From NCBI GenBank assembly GCA_035911095.1, contig JAMHWF010000048.1, positions 45,714 through 109,713 of the forward strand: DNA of 64,000 bases. The letters are read 5' to 3'. Position numbers and translations under genes: made by a program. The notes under the pieces were generated by a model, which was not told the origin of the DNA, ran no database searches, and saw only the letters and a list, made by a program, of their open reading frames with translations. Position 1 is the first letter of the stretch. Every line of letters starts with the position of its first letter. Positions 41,849 to 51,684 of the stretch are shown in pieces. The DNA is from JAMHWF01 sp035911095. GTDB taxonomy: Bacteria > Pseudomonadota > Gammaproteobacteria > Burkholderiales > Burkholderiaceae_C.

Positions 41849-43873
41849 TCATGCGACCTCCCCGCGTTCGGCCTGCAGCTCGCGCACCGCGTCGACGAAG
41901 ACCTCGGCGCGGTGGGCGTAGTTGCGGAACATGTCGAGGCTGGCGCAGGCCGGGCTCAGCAGCACCGCGTCGCCGGGGCGCGCCTGCTCGAAGGCCCAGC
42001 GCGTCGCGGCCTCGAGCGTCGCGTGACGCGCGAGCACCAGGCCGGCGCCGGGGGGGCCGCCGGCGGGCTCGGGCGCGCCAAGTTCGGCCGTGATCGCGGC
42101 CTCGATCGCCGGCGCGTCGCGGCCGATCGTCGCCACCGCGCGCGCATGGCGACGCAGCGGCTCGACCAGCGGCGCGAAGTCCTGCCCCTTGCCGTCGCCG
42201 CCGAGCAGCACCACCAGGCGCGAGGGCGCGCGGTCGGCGCCGAGCCCGTCGATCGCCGCCACCGTCGCGCCGACGTTCGTGCCCTTGCTGTCGTCGAAGG
42301 CGTCGATGCCACCGATGGTCGCGACCTGCTCGACCCGGTGCGGCTCGCCGCGGTAGTCGCGCAGCGCATGCAGCATCGGCGCCAGCGCGCAGCCGATCGC
42401 GACGGCGAGCGCGAGCGCAGCCAGCGCGTTGGCGGCGTTGTGGCGGCCGCGCACGCGCAGCGCGTCGGCCGGCATCAGGCGCTGCAGGTGGATCTCGACC
42501 GGCAGCGCGACGCTGCCGCGGCGGCGCGGCTGCAGCGTCTCGTCCGCCTCGTGGGCGCGCACCAGCCAGGCCATGCCGTTCTCGACGACCAGGCCGAAGT
42601 CACCCGGGCGCTGCGGCGCGTCGAGGCCGAAGCGCAGCTCGCGCCGCGGCGGGCGCGCCTTGGCGCGGGCCCGCGCGGCCTTGCTCGCGCCGGGGCCCGG
42701 CAGCTCAGGCTGCAGGCTCGCGGCCAGCGCGCGCACCGCCGGGTCGTCGCGGTTGACCACCATCAGCGCCTGCGTGCCGAAGATGCGGCCCTTGGCCTCG
42801 GCGTAGGCCTGCATCGAGCCGTGCCAGTCGAGGTGGTCCTGCGTCAGGTTGAGCACCGCCGCGGCGTCGGGCTCGAAGCCCTGCACGCCGTCGAGCTGGA
42901 AGCTCGACAGCTCCAGCACCCAGGCCTCGGGCAGGTGCTCGAACACCGGCGCCGCGGGCGGTGGCGGGGCGAGTTCGAGCGGCGCCTCGTCGTCCTCGGC
43001 CGGGGCGGCGGCCGCGGGCGTGGCGGCGGCGGCGTGGCGGGTTTCGGCCAGGCCGCCGTCGCGCCCGTCGTCGCCGGCGTCGGGGCCGGCGGCCTCGGTG
43101 GCCCCAGTGGCTTCGCTCGAGGCGGCGTCGGCCGCGTCGCCGTTCTCGCCGCTGGCCGCGACGCCTTCATCGCTGGCGCTCGACTGCACCGCGGAATCAC
43201 CGCCGGCGACGGGATCGGCGGCGGCGAGCGCCACAGCAGCGTCGGCCACCGGCAGCGGCTCGAGCACCAGCGCGGCCGCGAGCGTGTCCAGCATCGTCGG
43301 CCCGATGTTGCCGGCGGTCGCGACGCGGCGGCCGGCACGCTCGATCAGCAGCGCCGCCATCGCGGTGGTCGTCGTCTTGCCGTTGGTGCCGGTGACGGCC
43401 ACCACTTTCGGCGCATAGCGGCGCTGCGCCTTCAGCGCGGCGAGCGCGCGGGCGAAGAGCCAGAGCTCGTTGCCGCTCGCCAGGCCGCGCTGCGCGGCCT
43501 GCGCCAGCAACGGCGCGATGCGCTCGTCGTGCGGCGCGAGGCCGGGACTCTTCAGCACCAGCTGCACGCCGTCGAGCGCCGCCTCACCGAGCGGGCCGGC
43601 GAGCTGCACGGCCTGCGGGCATTCGGCCGCGAGCGCGGCGGCCTGCGGCGGCAGCGCGGCCGCATCGACCGCGGTGCCGGGCATCGGCAGGCGCGAGTCC
43701 CAGACCTGCACCGTGGCGCCCTGCGCCACGCACCAGCGCACCATCGCGAGACCGGAGGCGCCGAGCCCGAGCACCAGCACGCAGGCGCCGGCCAGCGCCT
43801 CGTCGACGACGAGCGAGCCGGGCGCGCCGGCAGCGTCGGCGGGGGCGTGCGGAACGAGGTGCAGCGTCGTCAT
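41849..43873 (-). CDS. murD: UDP-MurNAc-L-Ala--D-glutamate ligase MurD with large insertion
   Basis: This ligase adds D-glutamate to UDP-MurNAc-L-Ala. The protein has 674 residues, while MurD is usually 440-510. The core is intact: VLGLGASG near residue 35, ATP loop GTNGKTT (162-168), GNIG (189-192), LELSSFQL (320-327), NLTQDHLDWHG and DDSKGTN. The excess is mainly a low-complexity, Ala/Asp/Glu/Pro-rich stretch at about residues 205-315, placed between GNIG and LELSSFQ in the central ATP domain. A smaller Arg/Ala-rich stretch follows near residue 395. The frame is continuous through the insertion, so it is not a frameshift. The ATG shares one base with the mraY stop. Confidence 0.95.
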   Translation of the reverse strand: MTTLHLVPHAPADAAGAPGSLVVDEALAGACVLVLGLGASGLAMVRWCVAQGATVQVWDSRLPMPGTAVDAAALPPQAAALAAECPQAVQLAGPLGEAALDGVQLVLKSPGLAPHDERIAPLLAQAAQRGLASGNELWLFARALAALKAQRRYAPKVVAVTGTNGKTTTTAMAALLIERAGRRVATAGNIGPTMLDTLAAALVLEPLPVADAAVALAAADPVAGGDSAVQSSASDEGVAASGENGDAADAASSEATGATEAAGPDAGDDGRDGGLAETRHAAAATPAAAAPAEDDEAPLELAPPPPAAPVFEHLPEAWVLELSSFQLDGVQGFEPDAAAVLNLTQDHLDWHGSMQAYAEAKGRIFGTQALMVVNRDDPAVRALAASLQPELPGPGASKAARARAKARPPRRELRFGLDAPQRPGDFGLVVENGMAWLVRAHEADETLQPRRRGSVALPVEIHLQRLMPADALRVRGRHNAANALAALALAVAIGCALAPMLHALRDYRGEPHRVEQVATIGGIDAFDDSKGTNVGATVAAIDGLGADRAPSRLVVLLGGDGKGQDFAPLVEPLRRHARAVATIGRDAPAIEAAITAELGAPEPAGGPPGAGLVLARHATLEAATRWAFEQARPGDAVLLSPACASLDMFRNYAHRAEVFVDAVRELQAERGEVA

Positions 43874-45054
43874 CACCGAAGCTTCAGGCTCGCCAGGCCG
43901 ACCAGGCAGAGCAGCATCGTGATGATCCAGAAACGCACGACGACCTGCGTCTCCTTCCAGCCGCTCTTCTCGAAGTGGTGATGCAGCGGCGCCATCAGCA
44001 GGATGCGGCGGCCGGTGCCGGTGGTGCGGCGCGTGTACTTGAAGTACATCACCTGCGCCATCACCGAGAGCGCCTCGACGACGAAGATGCCGCCCATCAC
44101 GGACAGGACGATCTCCTGCCGCGTGATGACCGCGATCGTGCCGAGCGCGCCGCCCAGCGCCAGCGCGCCCACGTCGCCCATGAACACCTGCGCCGGATGC
44201 GCGTTGAACCACAGGAAGGCAAGCCCCGCGCCGGCCATCGCCGAGCAGAACACCAGCAGCTCGCCGGCACCGGCGATGTAGGGGAACAGCAGGTAGCGCG
44301 AATAGACGGTGTTGCCGACCACGTAGGCGAAGACGCCGAGCGCCGAGCCGACCAGCACCACCGGCATGATCGCCAGCCCGTCGAGGCCGTCGGTGAGGTT
44401 CACTGCATTGCTCGCGCCGACGATCACCAGGTAGCTGAGGATGATGAAGCCCCAGAGCCCGAGCGGATAGCTGATCGTCTTGAAGAACGGGACCATCAGG
44501 TCGGCGTTCGGCGGCAGGTCGTTCGAGAAGCCGCTGCCCACCCAGCGGATGAAGCGCTCGAACACCGCGTAGTTCGAAGACTCCGAGATCGCGAACGCGA
44601 GATAGGTCGCCGCCACCAGGCCGATCAGCGACTGCCAGAAGTACTTCTCGCGCGAGCGCATGCCCTCCGGGTTCTTCTGCACGACCTTGCGCCAGTCGTC
44701 GACCCAGCCGATCGCGCCGAAGCCGAAGGTGACGATCAGCACGATCCAGACGAAGCGGTTGCTCCAGTCGAACCAGAGCAGGGTCGACACGCCGATGCCG
44801 ATCAGGATCAGCACGCCGCCCATCGTCGGCGTGCCGGCCTTGGCCAGGTGCGCCTGCACGCCGTACTCGCGGATCGGCTGGCCGATCTTCAGCGCGGTCA
44901 GGCGGCGGATCACCCAGGGGCCGAAGGCCAGCCCGATCAGCAGCGCCGTCATCGCCGCCAGCACCGCGCGCAGCGTCAGGTACTGGAACGCGCGCAGGAA
45001 GCTCAGGTGCTCGGGCCAGGTGCCCGCGAGCCACTGCGAGAGCGCTAGGAGCAT
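43873..45054 (-). CDS. mraY: phospho-MurNAc-pentapeptide translocase MraY
   Basis: This ten-helix inner-membrane enzyme makes lipid I. The 393-residue protein has the expected catalytic blocks: GWVDDWRK, NLTDGLDGLA with the key Asp residues, FMGDVGALALG and the C-terminal APLHHHFEKSGW. It overlaps murF by ten bases and ends on the murD start. Confidence 0.98.
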   Translation of the reverse strand: MLLALSQWLAGTWPEHLSFLRAFQYLTLRAVLAAMTALLIGLAFGPWVIRRLTALKIGQPIREYGVQAHLAKAGTPTMGGVLILIGIGVSTLLWFDWSNRFVWIVLIVTFGFGAIGWVDDWRKVVQKNPEGMRSREKYFWQSLIGLVAATYLAFAISESSNYAVFERFIRWVGSGFSNDLPPNADLMVPFFKTISYPLGLWGFIILSYLVIVGASNAVNLTDGLDGLAIMPVVLVGSALGVFAYVVGNTVYSRYLLFPYIAGAGELLVFCSAMAGAGLAFLWFNAHPAQVFMGDVGALALGGALGTIAVITRQEIVLSVMGGIFVVEALSVMAQVMYFKYTRRTTGTGRRILLMAPLHHHFEKSGWKETQVVVRFWIITMLLCLVGLASLKLR

Positions 45055-46466
45055 GCGCCCTCCCCTGCTGCCGAACCCGCCGCGCCCGCCGGCGCCAGCG
45101 CGGCGACCACGCGCTCCATGCGCATGAAGCGCGAGCCCTTGACGAGCACGCTGGCGAAGGCCGGCGCCTCGGCCAGCGCGTCGACCAGCGCCGCCGTGGT
45201 GTCGAAGTGGCGCGCCTTCGGGTGCTGGGCGGCCGTCTCCTCGCTCGCCGCGCCGGCCGTCCAGAGCGTCTCGATGCCGCGCTCGCGCGCATAGGCACCG
45301 ACCTCGCGGTGGAAGGCGGGGCCCTGGTCGCCGACCTCGCCCATGTCGCCCAGCACCAGCCAGCGCGGGCCGGGCAGCTCGGCCAGCACGTCGATCGCGG
45401 CGCGCACCGAGTCGGGGTTGGCGTTGTAGCTGTCGTCGATCAGGGTCGCCGCGCCGCCGCGCGGCAGGCGGCGCAGCACCGAGCGGCCCTTGACCGGCTC
45501 GAAGACCTCGAGGCCGCGCACCACCGCGTCGAGCGGGCAGCCGGCGGCCAGCGCGCAGGCCGCTGCGGCCAGTGCGTTCTTCGCGTTGTGGCGCCCGGCG
45601 ATGCGCAGGCGCAGGTGGGCGTCGCCGGCCGGCGTGCGCAGGCCCAGCGCCCAGGCGTCGCCGTCCCAGGCGGCGAGGCCGCCGACCGCCGCCGCGGCGA
45701 GGTGCACACCCGGCGAGGGGTCGAGCGCGAAGCTCAGCGTGCGGCGCGCGCCGGCCAGTTCGCGCCAGACCGGCGCCTGCGCGTCGTCGGCCGGGAACAC
45801 CGCGATGCCGTCCTCGCCGAGCGCCGAGATCACGCTGCCGTTCTCGCGCGCCACTGCCTCGACGCTGGCCATGAACTCCTGGTGCTCGCGCTGCGCGTTG
45901 TTGACCAGCGCGACCGTCGGCGCGGCCATCCGTGCCAGGCCGGCGATCTCGCCCGGGTGGTTCATGCCGAGCTCGACGACCGCGCTGCGGTGCCAGCGGC
46001 TCGCGTCCTGGCGCAGGCCGAGCAGGGTCAGCGGCACGCCGATGTCGTTGTTCAGGTTGCCCTGGGTCGCGTAGGCGGCGTCGCCGTGCCAGGCGCGCAG
46101 GATCGCCGCCGTCATCTGCGTGACCGTGGTTTTGCCGTTGCTGCCTGTCACCGCGATCAGCGGCAGCGTCATGCGCTGGCGCCAGGCCGCCGCCAGCGCG
46201 CCGAGCGCCGGCCGCGTCTCGGCCACGAGCAGCCCCGGCAGGCCGGCTTCGGCCAGGCCGCGCTCGGCCAGGGCCGCGGCGGCGCCGGCCTCGCGCGCCT
46301 GCGGCAGGAAGCCGTGGGCATCGAAGCGCTCGCCGCGCAGGGCGACGAAGAGGTCGCCGGGCCGCAGCGTGCGCGTGTCGCTGTGCACGCGCTGGATCGA
46401 GACCTCGGGCGCGCCGACGAGGGTCGATTCCGGCAGCAGCGCCTGGGCCTGGCCGAGGGTCATCAT
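45045..46466 (-). CDS. murF: UDP-MurNAc-tripeptide--D-Ala-D-Ala ligase MurF
   Basis: This ligase adds the D-Ala-D-Ala dipeptide to the stem peptide. The 473-residue protein has the ATP loop GSNGKTT (about residue 110), ELGMNHPGEI, the RHNAKNALAA block and DDSYNANPDS. The first of two adjacent ATGs (MM) overlaps the murE stop. Length and domain order are normal. Confidence 0.98.
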   Translation of the reverse strand: MMTLGQAQALLPESTLVGAPEVSIQRVHSDTRTLRPGDLFVALRGERFDAHGFLPQAREAGAAAALAERGLAEAGLPGLLVAETRPALGALAAAWRQRMTLPLIAVTGSNGKTTVTQMTAAILRAWHGDAAYATQGNLNNDIGVPLTLLGLRQDASRWHRSAVVELGMNHPGEIAGLARMAAPTVALVNNAQREHQEFMASVEAVARENGSVISALGEDGIAVFPADDAQAPVWRELAGARRTLSFALDPSPGVHLAAAAVGGLAAWDGDAWALGLRTPAGDAHLRLRIAGRHNAKNALAAAACALAAGCPLDAVVRGLEVFEPVKGRSVLRRLPRGGAATLIDDSYNANPDSVRAAIDVLAELPGPRWLVLGDMGEVGDQGPAFHREVGAYARERGIETLWTAGAASEETAAQHPKARHFDTTAALVDALAEAPAFASVLVKGSRFMRMERVVAALAPAGAAGSAAGEGACS

Positions 46467-48001
46467 GACAGCGCCCCTCCCGCCGCCCGGCGCGCCAGCG
46501 CTGCCTCGGCCTGCGTCGCGTCCGAGAACGGCCGGCGCAGGCCGCCGGCGTCCTGGTCCTCCTCGTGGCCCTTGCCGGCGATCAGCACCACGTCGGGCGC
46601 GTCGGCGCGCGCGACCGCATCGGCGATCGCCGCGGCGCGGTCCTCGATCACGTCGACCCCGTCGTGGCCGACGACGCCGGCGAGGATCTGCGAGAGGATG
46701 ACTTCGGGCGCCTCGAGGCGCGGGTTGTCGCTGGTCAGCACCACCTTGTCGGCCCAGCGCTCGGCGACCGCGCCCATCAGCGGGCGCTTGCCCGCGTCGC
46801 GGTTGCCGCCGCAGCCGAAGACGCACCAGAGCCGGCCGCCGCGCTGCCGGGCCAGCGGGCGCAGTGCCTGCAGCGCCTTGTCGAGCGCGTCGGGCGTGTG
46901 GGCGTAGTCGACGATCACCTCGGGCAGCGCGGCGGCCGCGGACGCCGGCGCCGGCACCCGCTGCATCCGCCCCGGCACCGGCCCGAGGCGCGACAGCGCG
47001 CCGGCCACGTCGGCCAGCGGCAGGCCGAGCGCCCGCAGCCCGCCGGCGACGACGAGCAGGTTGTGCACGTTGAAGTCGCCGACCAGCGACGTCTCGACCG
47101 GCTGTGCTTCGGCGCCTTCGACGAGGCGCAGCCGCAGGCCGCCGGCGGCCTGCTCGACGTCCTGGGCCCGCAGCGTCGCCGCGCGGCCGCGCGCCGAGAC
47201 CGTCCACAGCGCCGCCGGGCCGCCCTGCAGGCGTGCGGCGAGCGCCGCGCCGGCGGCGTCGTCGACGTTGACCACCGCGGCGCGCAGCCCGGGCCAGGCG
47301 AACAGGCGCGCCTTCGCCGCCTCGTAGGCGGCCATCGTCTCGTGGTAGTCCAGGTGGTCCTGCGTCAGGTTGGTGAATTGCGCGACCGCGACCCGCACGC
47401 CGGCCAGGCGGTGCTCGTCGAGGCCGATCGACGAGGCCTCGATCGCGCAGGCGCCGATGCCGGCGTCGACGAAGCGGCGCAGCGCCGCCTGCAGCGTCAC
47501 CGGGTCGGGGGTCGTCAGGCCGGTCGCGGCCAGCGGGCCGGCGGACGGCTCGCCGAGGCCGAGCGTGCCGACCACGGCGCAGCGCCGCCCGAGGGCCGCC
47601 AGCGCCTGCGCCGTCCACCAGGCGGTCGAGGTCTTGCCGTTGGTGCCGGTGACGGCGATCACGTCGAGCGCGCGGCTCGGCTCGCCGGCGTAGGCGGCGG
47701 CGAGCACGCCGGTGGCCGCCTTCAGCCCGTCGTAGGCGGCGATGCGCGCGTCGTCGAAGCCGAAGCCCTCGACGCCCTGCGCCTCGACCAGGCAGGCCTG
47801 GGCGCCCGCGCCGAGCGCGGCGCCGACGAACTGGCGCGCGTCGAAGGCGTTGCCGGGCCAGGCGACGAAGGCGTCGCCCGGACGCACCTGGCGGCTGTCG
47901 GCGACCAGGCGCGACGCGCCTCGCGCGCGCAGCCAGGCCAACGCCGGTTCGGGCCGGGCGAGCCGGAGCAGCGGCGCCCGGGGAAGGTCGGCGCGCACCA
48001 T
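46463..48001 (-). CDS. murE: UDP-MurNAc-tripeptide synthetase MurE, meso-DAP type
   Basis: This ligase adds meso-diaminopimelate to UDP-MurNAc-L-Ala-D-Glu. The 512-residue protein has GTNGKTST (about 120), the carbamylated-lysine region of the central domain and TSDNPR, the motif that marks DAP rather than lysine specificity. The ATG shares a base with the ftsI stop (TGATG). Confidence 0.97.
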   Translation of the reverse strand: MVRADLPRAPLLRLARPEPALAWLRARGASRLVADSRQVRPGDAFVAWPGNAFDARQFVGAALGAGAQACLVEAQGVEGFGFDDARIAAYDGLKAATGVLAAAYAGEPSRALDVIAVTGTNGKTSTAWWTAQALAALGRRCAVVGTLGLGEPSAGPLAATGLTTPDPVTLQAALRRFVDAGIGACAIEASSIGLDEHRLAGVRVAVAQFTNLTQDHLDYHETMAAYEAAKARLFAWPGLRAAVVNVDDAAGAALAARLQGGPAALWTVSARGRAATLRAQDVEQAAGGLRLRLVEGAEAQPVETSLVGDFNVHNLLVVAGGLRALGLPLADVAGALSRLGPVPGRMQRVPAPASAAAALPEVIVDYAHTPDALDKALQALRPLARQRGGRLWCVFGCGGNRDAGKRPLMGAVAERWADKVVLTSDNPRLEAPEVILSQILAGVVGHDGVDVIEDRAAAIADAVARADAPDVVLIAGKGHEEDQDAGGLRRPFSDATQAEAALARRAAGGALS

Positions 48002-49878
48002 CAGAAGCTCTCCGGCACCGCGGCCGCGGGCGGGCGGGCGACGATGCCCGGCTCGACCGCGAGGTCGGGCGCCACCTTCATCGTGCGCAGGCTCTGCTGG
48101 ACGATCTCGCTGAACACCGGGCCCGAGACCTGTCCGCCGTAGTAGATGCCGGCGTCGGGCTCGTCGATCATCACCGCGACGATGACGCGCGGGTCGCTGA
48201 TCGGGGCCATGCCGACGAACCACGAGCGGTAGCTGCTGCCGTAGCCCTTGCCTTCCTGCTTGCGCGCGGTGCCGCTCTTGCCGCCGACCGAGTAGCCGAC
48301 GGTCTGCGCCTGCGGCGCGGTGCCGCCGTCGCCGGCGGCCATGCGCAGCATCTCGCGGATCTCGCGTGCGGTGCCGGAGGAGATCACCCGCACGCCGCCT
48401 GCAGGCGCGCTCGCCGAGCCGCCGTCGGCCGGGCCGGCGGCCTGCGCGACGCGCACGATCGACGGCGTCGGCGCGCGCACCTCGGCGCCCTCGGGCAGAT
48501 TGCGCAGCAGGGTCACCGGCAGCAGCTGGCCGTCGTGCGCGAACACGGTATAGGCACGCGCCAGGTGCAGCAGGCTGGCCGAGAGACCGTAGCCGTAGGC
48601 CATCGTCGCGTGCTCGATCGGCTTCCAGGTCTTGACCGGGCGCAGGCGGCCGGAGACGGCGCCGGGCAGCTCGAGCTGCGGCTTCGCACCGAGGCCGATC
48701 TGGGTGTAGAGCTCGTGCATCGCCTGCATCGGCATCTGCTGGGCGAGCTTGACGATGCCGACGTTGCTCGACTTCTGGATCACCTCGGCCACCGTCAGCG
48801 GGCCGTGCGGATGCGAGTCGCGGATCACCGAGCCGGTGACGGTCATCCAGCCGGGCGCGGTCTGCACCGTGGTGCGCGGCGTGACCGTGCCGCGCTCCAG
48901 CGCGAGCGCGGCGACGAAGGGCTTCATCGTCGAGCCGGGCTCGAAGGTGTCGGTGAGCGCGCGGTTGCGCAGCTGGTCGCCGGAGAGGTCGCGCCGGTCG
49001 CCCGGGTTGTAGCTCGGGTAGTTGGCCATCGCCAGCACCTCGCCCGAGCGCGCGTCGAGCACGACGACGCTGCCGGCCTTGGCCTTGTTCTTCAGCACCG
49101 CGTCGCGCAGCCGCTGGTAGGCGAAGTACTGCACCTTCGAGTCGACCGACAGGCGCACGTCCTGGCCGTCGACCGGCTGCACGCTGTTGCCGGTGTCCTC
49201 GACGATGCGGCCGAGGCGGTCGCGGATCACGTTGCGCGAGCCCGCGCGCCCGGCCAGCCGCTTCTGGAACGACAGCTCGGCGCCCTCCTGGCCCTTCTCC
49301 TCGAAGTTCGTGAAGCCGACGATGTGCGCCGCGGCCTCGCCCTCCGGGTACTTGCGCTTGTACTCGCGCACCTCGTGCACGCCCTTCAGCTTGAGCGCGC
49401 GCACCTGGGCCGCGACCTCCTCGTCGACCTGGCGCGCGAGCCAGGCGAACTTGGCGTTGTCGTCGTCGACCTTGGCGCCGAGCTCGCGCGGCGTCAGCTT
49501 GAGCAGCTTGGCGAGGCGCGCGCGCTGGGCCGGGTCGCTGTCGAACTCCTTCGGGATCACCCACAGCGACGGCGCCGGCACGCTGGTGGCCAGCACCAGG
49601 CCATTGCGGTCGAGGATGCGCCCGCGGCTGGCCGGCAGGTCGAGCGTGCGCGCGTAGCGGGCCTCGCCCTGGCGCTGGTAGAAGTCGGTGCCGACGATCT
49701 GCACATAGGCGGCGCGCCCGAGCAGCACCGCGAAGGCCAGGCCGACACCGGCCACCAGCAGCTTCGAGCGCCAGGGCGGCGTCTTCGCCGCCAGCAGCGG
49801 GCTGCTCGCGTAGCTGACGCCGTTCGGCGCCTGGCCCCGCGTGGCACGCCGCGAGGGACGCTTCAGCGGGCGGTTCAC
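48001..49878 (-). CDS. ftsI: septal transpeptidase FtsI (PBP3)
   Basis: This class B penicillin-binding protein cross-links septal peptidoglycan. The 625-residue protein has one membrane helix (about 40-58), the non-catalytic pedestal domain starting LPASRGRILDRNG, and the transpeptidase motifs S316-TMK, S370-S-N and K534-SGT. It overlaps ftsL by four bases. The N-terminus before the helix is basic, as expected for the cytoplasmic tail. Confidence 0.98.
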   Translation of the reverse strand: MNRPLKRPSRRATRGQAPNGVSYASSPLLAAKTPPWRSKLLVAGVGLAFAVLLGRAAYVQIVGTDFYQRQGEARYARTLDLPASRGRILDRNGLVLATSVPAPSLWVIPKEFDSDPAQRARLAKLLKLTPRELGAKVDDDNAKFAWLARQVDEEVAAQVRALKLKGVHEVREYKRKYPEGEAAAHIVGFTNFEEKGQEGAELSFQKRLAGRAGSRNVIRDRLGRIVEDTGNSVQPVDGQDVRLSVDSKVQYFAYQRLRDAVLKNKAKAGSVVVLDARSGEVLAMANYPSYNPGDRRDLSGDQLRNRALTDTFEPGSTMKPFVAALALERGTVTPRTTVQTAPGWMTVTGSVIRDSHPHGPLTVAEVIQKSSNVGIVKLAQQMPMQAMHELYTQIGLGAKPQLELPGAVSGRLRPVKTWKPIEHATMAYGYGLSASLLHLARAYTVFAHDGQLLPVTLLRNLPEGAEVRAPTPSIVRVAQAAGPADGGSASAPAGGVRVISSGTAREIREMLRMAAGDGGTAPQAQTVGYSVGGKSGTARKQEGKGYGSSYRSWFVGMAPISDPRVIVAVMIDEPDAGIYYGGQVSGPVFSEIVQQSLRTMKVAPDLAVEPGIVARPPAAAVPESF

Positions 49879-50279
49879 CGGCGGCCTCCGGGCGCGGCGG
49901 CGCTGCCGCCATCGGTCGTCGAGGTGGTCGGCTCGACCGGGCGCGCCGCGGCGGTGGCCGCGACGTAGGGCGCGCCGATCGCCGGCGCCGGCGCCGGCGC
50001 CTCGGCGGCACCGGCCGAGTCGGTGACGTAATGCGTGACGCCGGGGGTCGCGACGCGCATGTTCAGCTTCTCGAGCGCGATGCGCTCGACGCGCCGGCTG
50101 TTCGACTGCGCCTGGCGCTCGGCGTCGAGGCGCTTGTAGTCGGTCTCGAGCGCGCGCGCCTCGGCCTGGGCGCGCTCGAGCGCGACGAAGAGGCTGCGCG
50201 CGTGGTAGCTGACCTTGACCAGCACCAGGCTGGACACGACCAGCGCGAGCAGCAGCAGAAGGTTGAGCCGGGAGCTCAT
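49875..50279 (-). CDS. ftsL: cell division protein FtsL
   Basis: This small bitopic protein forms the FtsQLB complex. The 134-residue protein has a membrane helix (about 4-23) and a leucine/alanine-rich coiled coil (about 28-75, with RRVERIALEKLNM). A Pro/Ala/Thr-rich C-terminal tail of about 50 residues makes it longer than E. coli FtsL (121). The gene lies between rsmH and ftsI with 4-base overlaps. Confidence 0.92.
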   Translation of the reverse strand: MSSRLNLLLLLALVVSSLVLVKVSYHARSLFVALERAQAEARALETDYKRLDAERQAQSNSRRVERIALEKLNMRVATPGVTHYVTDSAGAAEAPAPAPAIGAPYVAATAAARPVEPTTSTTDGGSAAAPGGRR

Positions 50280-51244
50280 GCCGGAACCCCCGCCTCGGTG
50301 CGCTCGGCCACGCGCATCACCGCCGAGCGGGCGCGCGGGTTGGCCGCGACCTCGGCCGCGCCCGGCTTGACGCGCGCGACGCGGCGCAGGCGGCCGGCCG
50401 GGGCCGGCGCGCCGGCCCAGTAGGCGGGCGAGCGGCGGTCGGGCTCGCTGCGGCTCTCGCGCGCGATGAAGGCCTTGACGATCCGGTCCTCGAGCGAATG
50501 GAAGCTGATCACGACCAGCCGCCCGCCCGGCGCGAGCAGGCCGAGCGCGGCGTCGAGCCCGCGCTCGAGTTCGTCGAGCTCGCCGTTGACGACGATGCGC
50601 AGCGCCTGGAAGGTGCGGGTGGCCGGGTCCTGGCCGGGCTCGCGCGTCTTGACCACACGGGCGACGAGCTGCGCCAGCTCGGCGGTGGTCGTCACCGGGC
50701 GGCCGTCCTCGCGGCGCGCGACCAGCGCGCGCGCGACCGCGTTGGCAAAGCGCTCCTCGCCGTATTCGCGGATCACCTGGGCGAGGCGCCGCTCGTCGAC
50801 GCGGGCCAGGAACTCGGCCGCGGTCTCGCCGCGCGTCGTGTCCATGCGCATGTCGAGCGGCGCGTCGAAGCGGAAGCTGAAGCCGCGCGCCGGCTCGTCG
50901 ATCTGCGGCGAGGAGACGCCGATGTCGAGCAGCACGCCATCGACCCGGGCGATGCCCTGCGTGGCCAGCGCCGCGGCCAGGTCGCCGAAGGCGGCATGGG
51001 CGATCGAGAAGCGCGCGTCGGCGGCCGCCAGCGGGGCGGCGGCGGCGACGGCCTCGGGGTCGCGATCGAGGGCGACGACGCGCGCACCGGCGGCGAGCCG
51101 CGACAGCAGGAGCCGCGCATGCCCGCCACGGCCGAAGGTGCCGTCGACGTAGATCCCGTCCGTGCGCTGCACCAGGGCGTCGATCGCCTCGGTGAGCAGC
51201 ACCGTGCGATGCGCCGGGGCTGCGGCAGAGCTGGTGGCGGCCAT
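50276..51244 (-). CDS. rsmH: 16S rRNA (cytosine(1402)-N4)-methyltransferase RsmH
   Basis: This SAM-dependent enzyme methylates C1402 in the decoding site of 16S rRNA. The 322-residue protein has HRTVLLTEAIDAL, the SAM loop VDGTFGRGGH and LDIGVSSPQIDEPARGFSFR. The C-terminal FHSLEDRIVKAF block is also present. It starts on the last base of the mraZ stop, the standard second position in the dcw cluster. Confidence 0.98.
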   Translation of the reverse strand: MAATSSAAAPAHRTVLLTEAIDALVQRTDGIYVDGTFGRGGHARLLLSRLAAGARVVALDRDPEAVAAAAPLAAADARFSIAHAAFGDLAAALATQGIARVDGVLLDIGVSSPQIDEPARGFSFRFDAPLDMRMDTTRGETAAEFLARVDERRLAQVIREYGEERFANAVARALVARREDGRPVTTTAELAQLVARVVKTREPGQDPATRTFQALRIVVNGELDELERGLDAALGLLAPGGRLVVISFHSLEDRIVKAFIARESRSEPDRRSPAYWAGAPAPAGRLRRVARVKPGAAEVAANPRARSAVMRVAERTEAGVPA

Positions 51245-51684
51245 CAGGCGACGAAGTCCTGGATCGCCGTCGGCATCTCGGAAGCGATGACCACCGACTC
51301 GTGGGCGGCGAGGCGGTCGCGGTCCCAGAGCTCGAGGCGCGAGCCCATGCCGATCATCATCACGTCGCGCACCAGGCCGGCTGCCGCCCGCAGCTCGGGC
51401 GCGATCAGCACGCGCGAGCCGTTGTCGATCTCGACGTCCAGCGCGTTGCCCAGAAAGATCCGCCGCCAGCCGTCGGCCGACATCGGCAGCGTCACCAGCT
51501 TGTCGCGGAAGTTCTCCCAGGCGGGGCGCGGAAACATCAGCAGGCAGCCCGCGGGGCTCTTGGTCAGCGTGAGTTGTCCGTTCGCGGTCTCCATCAGCAC
51601 GTCGCGATGGCGCACCGGGACGGTCAACCGCCCCTTGCCATCCAGCGTCAGTGCCGCCGGCCCCTGAAAGACTATTTCAGCCAC
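51244..51684 (-). CDS. mraZ: transcriptional regulator MraZ
   Basis: MraZ is an AbrB-fold, ring-forming DNA-binding protein that represses its own dcw operon. The 146-residue protein has two tandem MraZ/SpoVT-AbrB units, each with a DxxxR-type motif (LDGKGRLTVP near residue 15, IDNGSRVLIAPELR near 88). The start is a GTG; no ATG exists nearby, and the GGGGGAAG ribosome site lies just before it. The GTG itself is part of the last repeat of the presumed MraZ operator. Confidence 0.95.
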   Translation of the reverse strand: MAEIVFQGPAALTLDGKGRLTVPVRHRDVLMETANGQLTLTKSPAGCLLMFPRPAWENFRDKLVTLPMSADGWRRIFLGNALDVEIDNGSRVLIAPELRAAAGLVRDVMMIGMGSRLELWDRDRLAAHESVVIASEMPTAIQDFVA

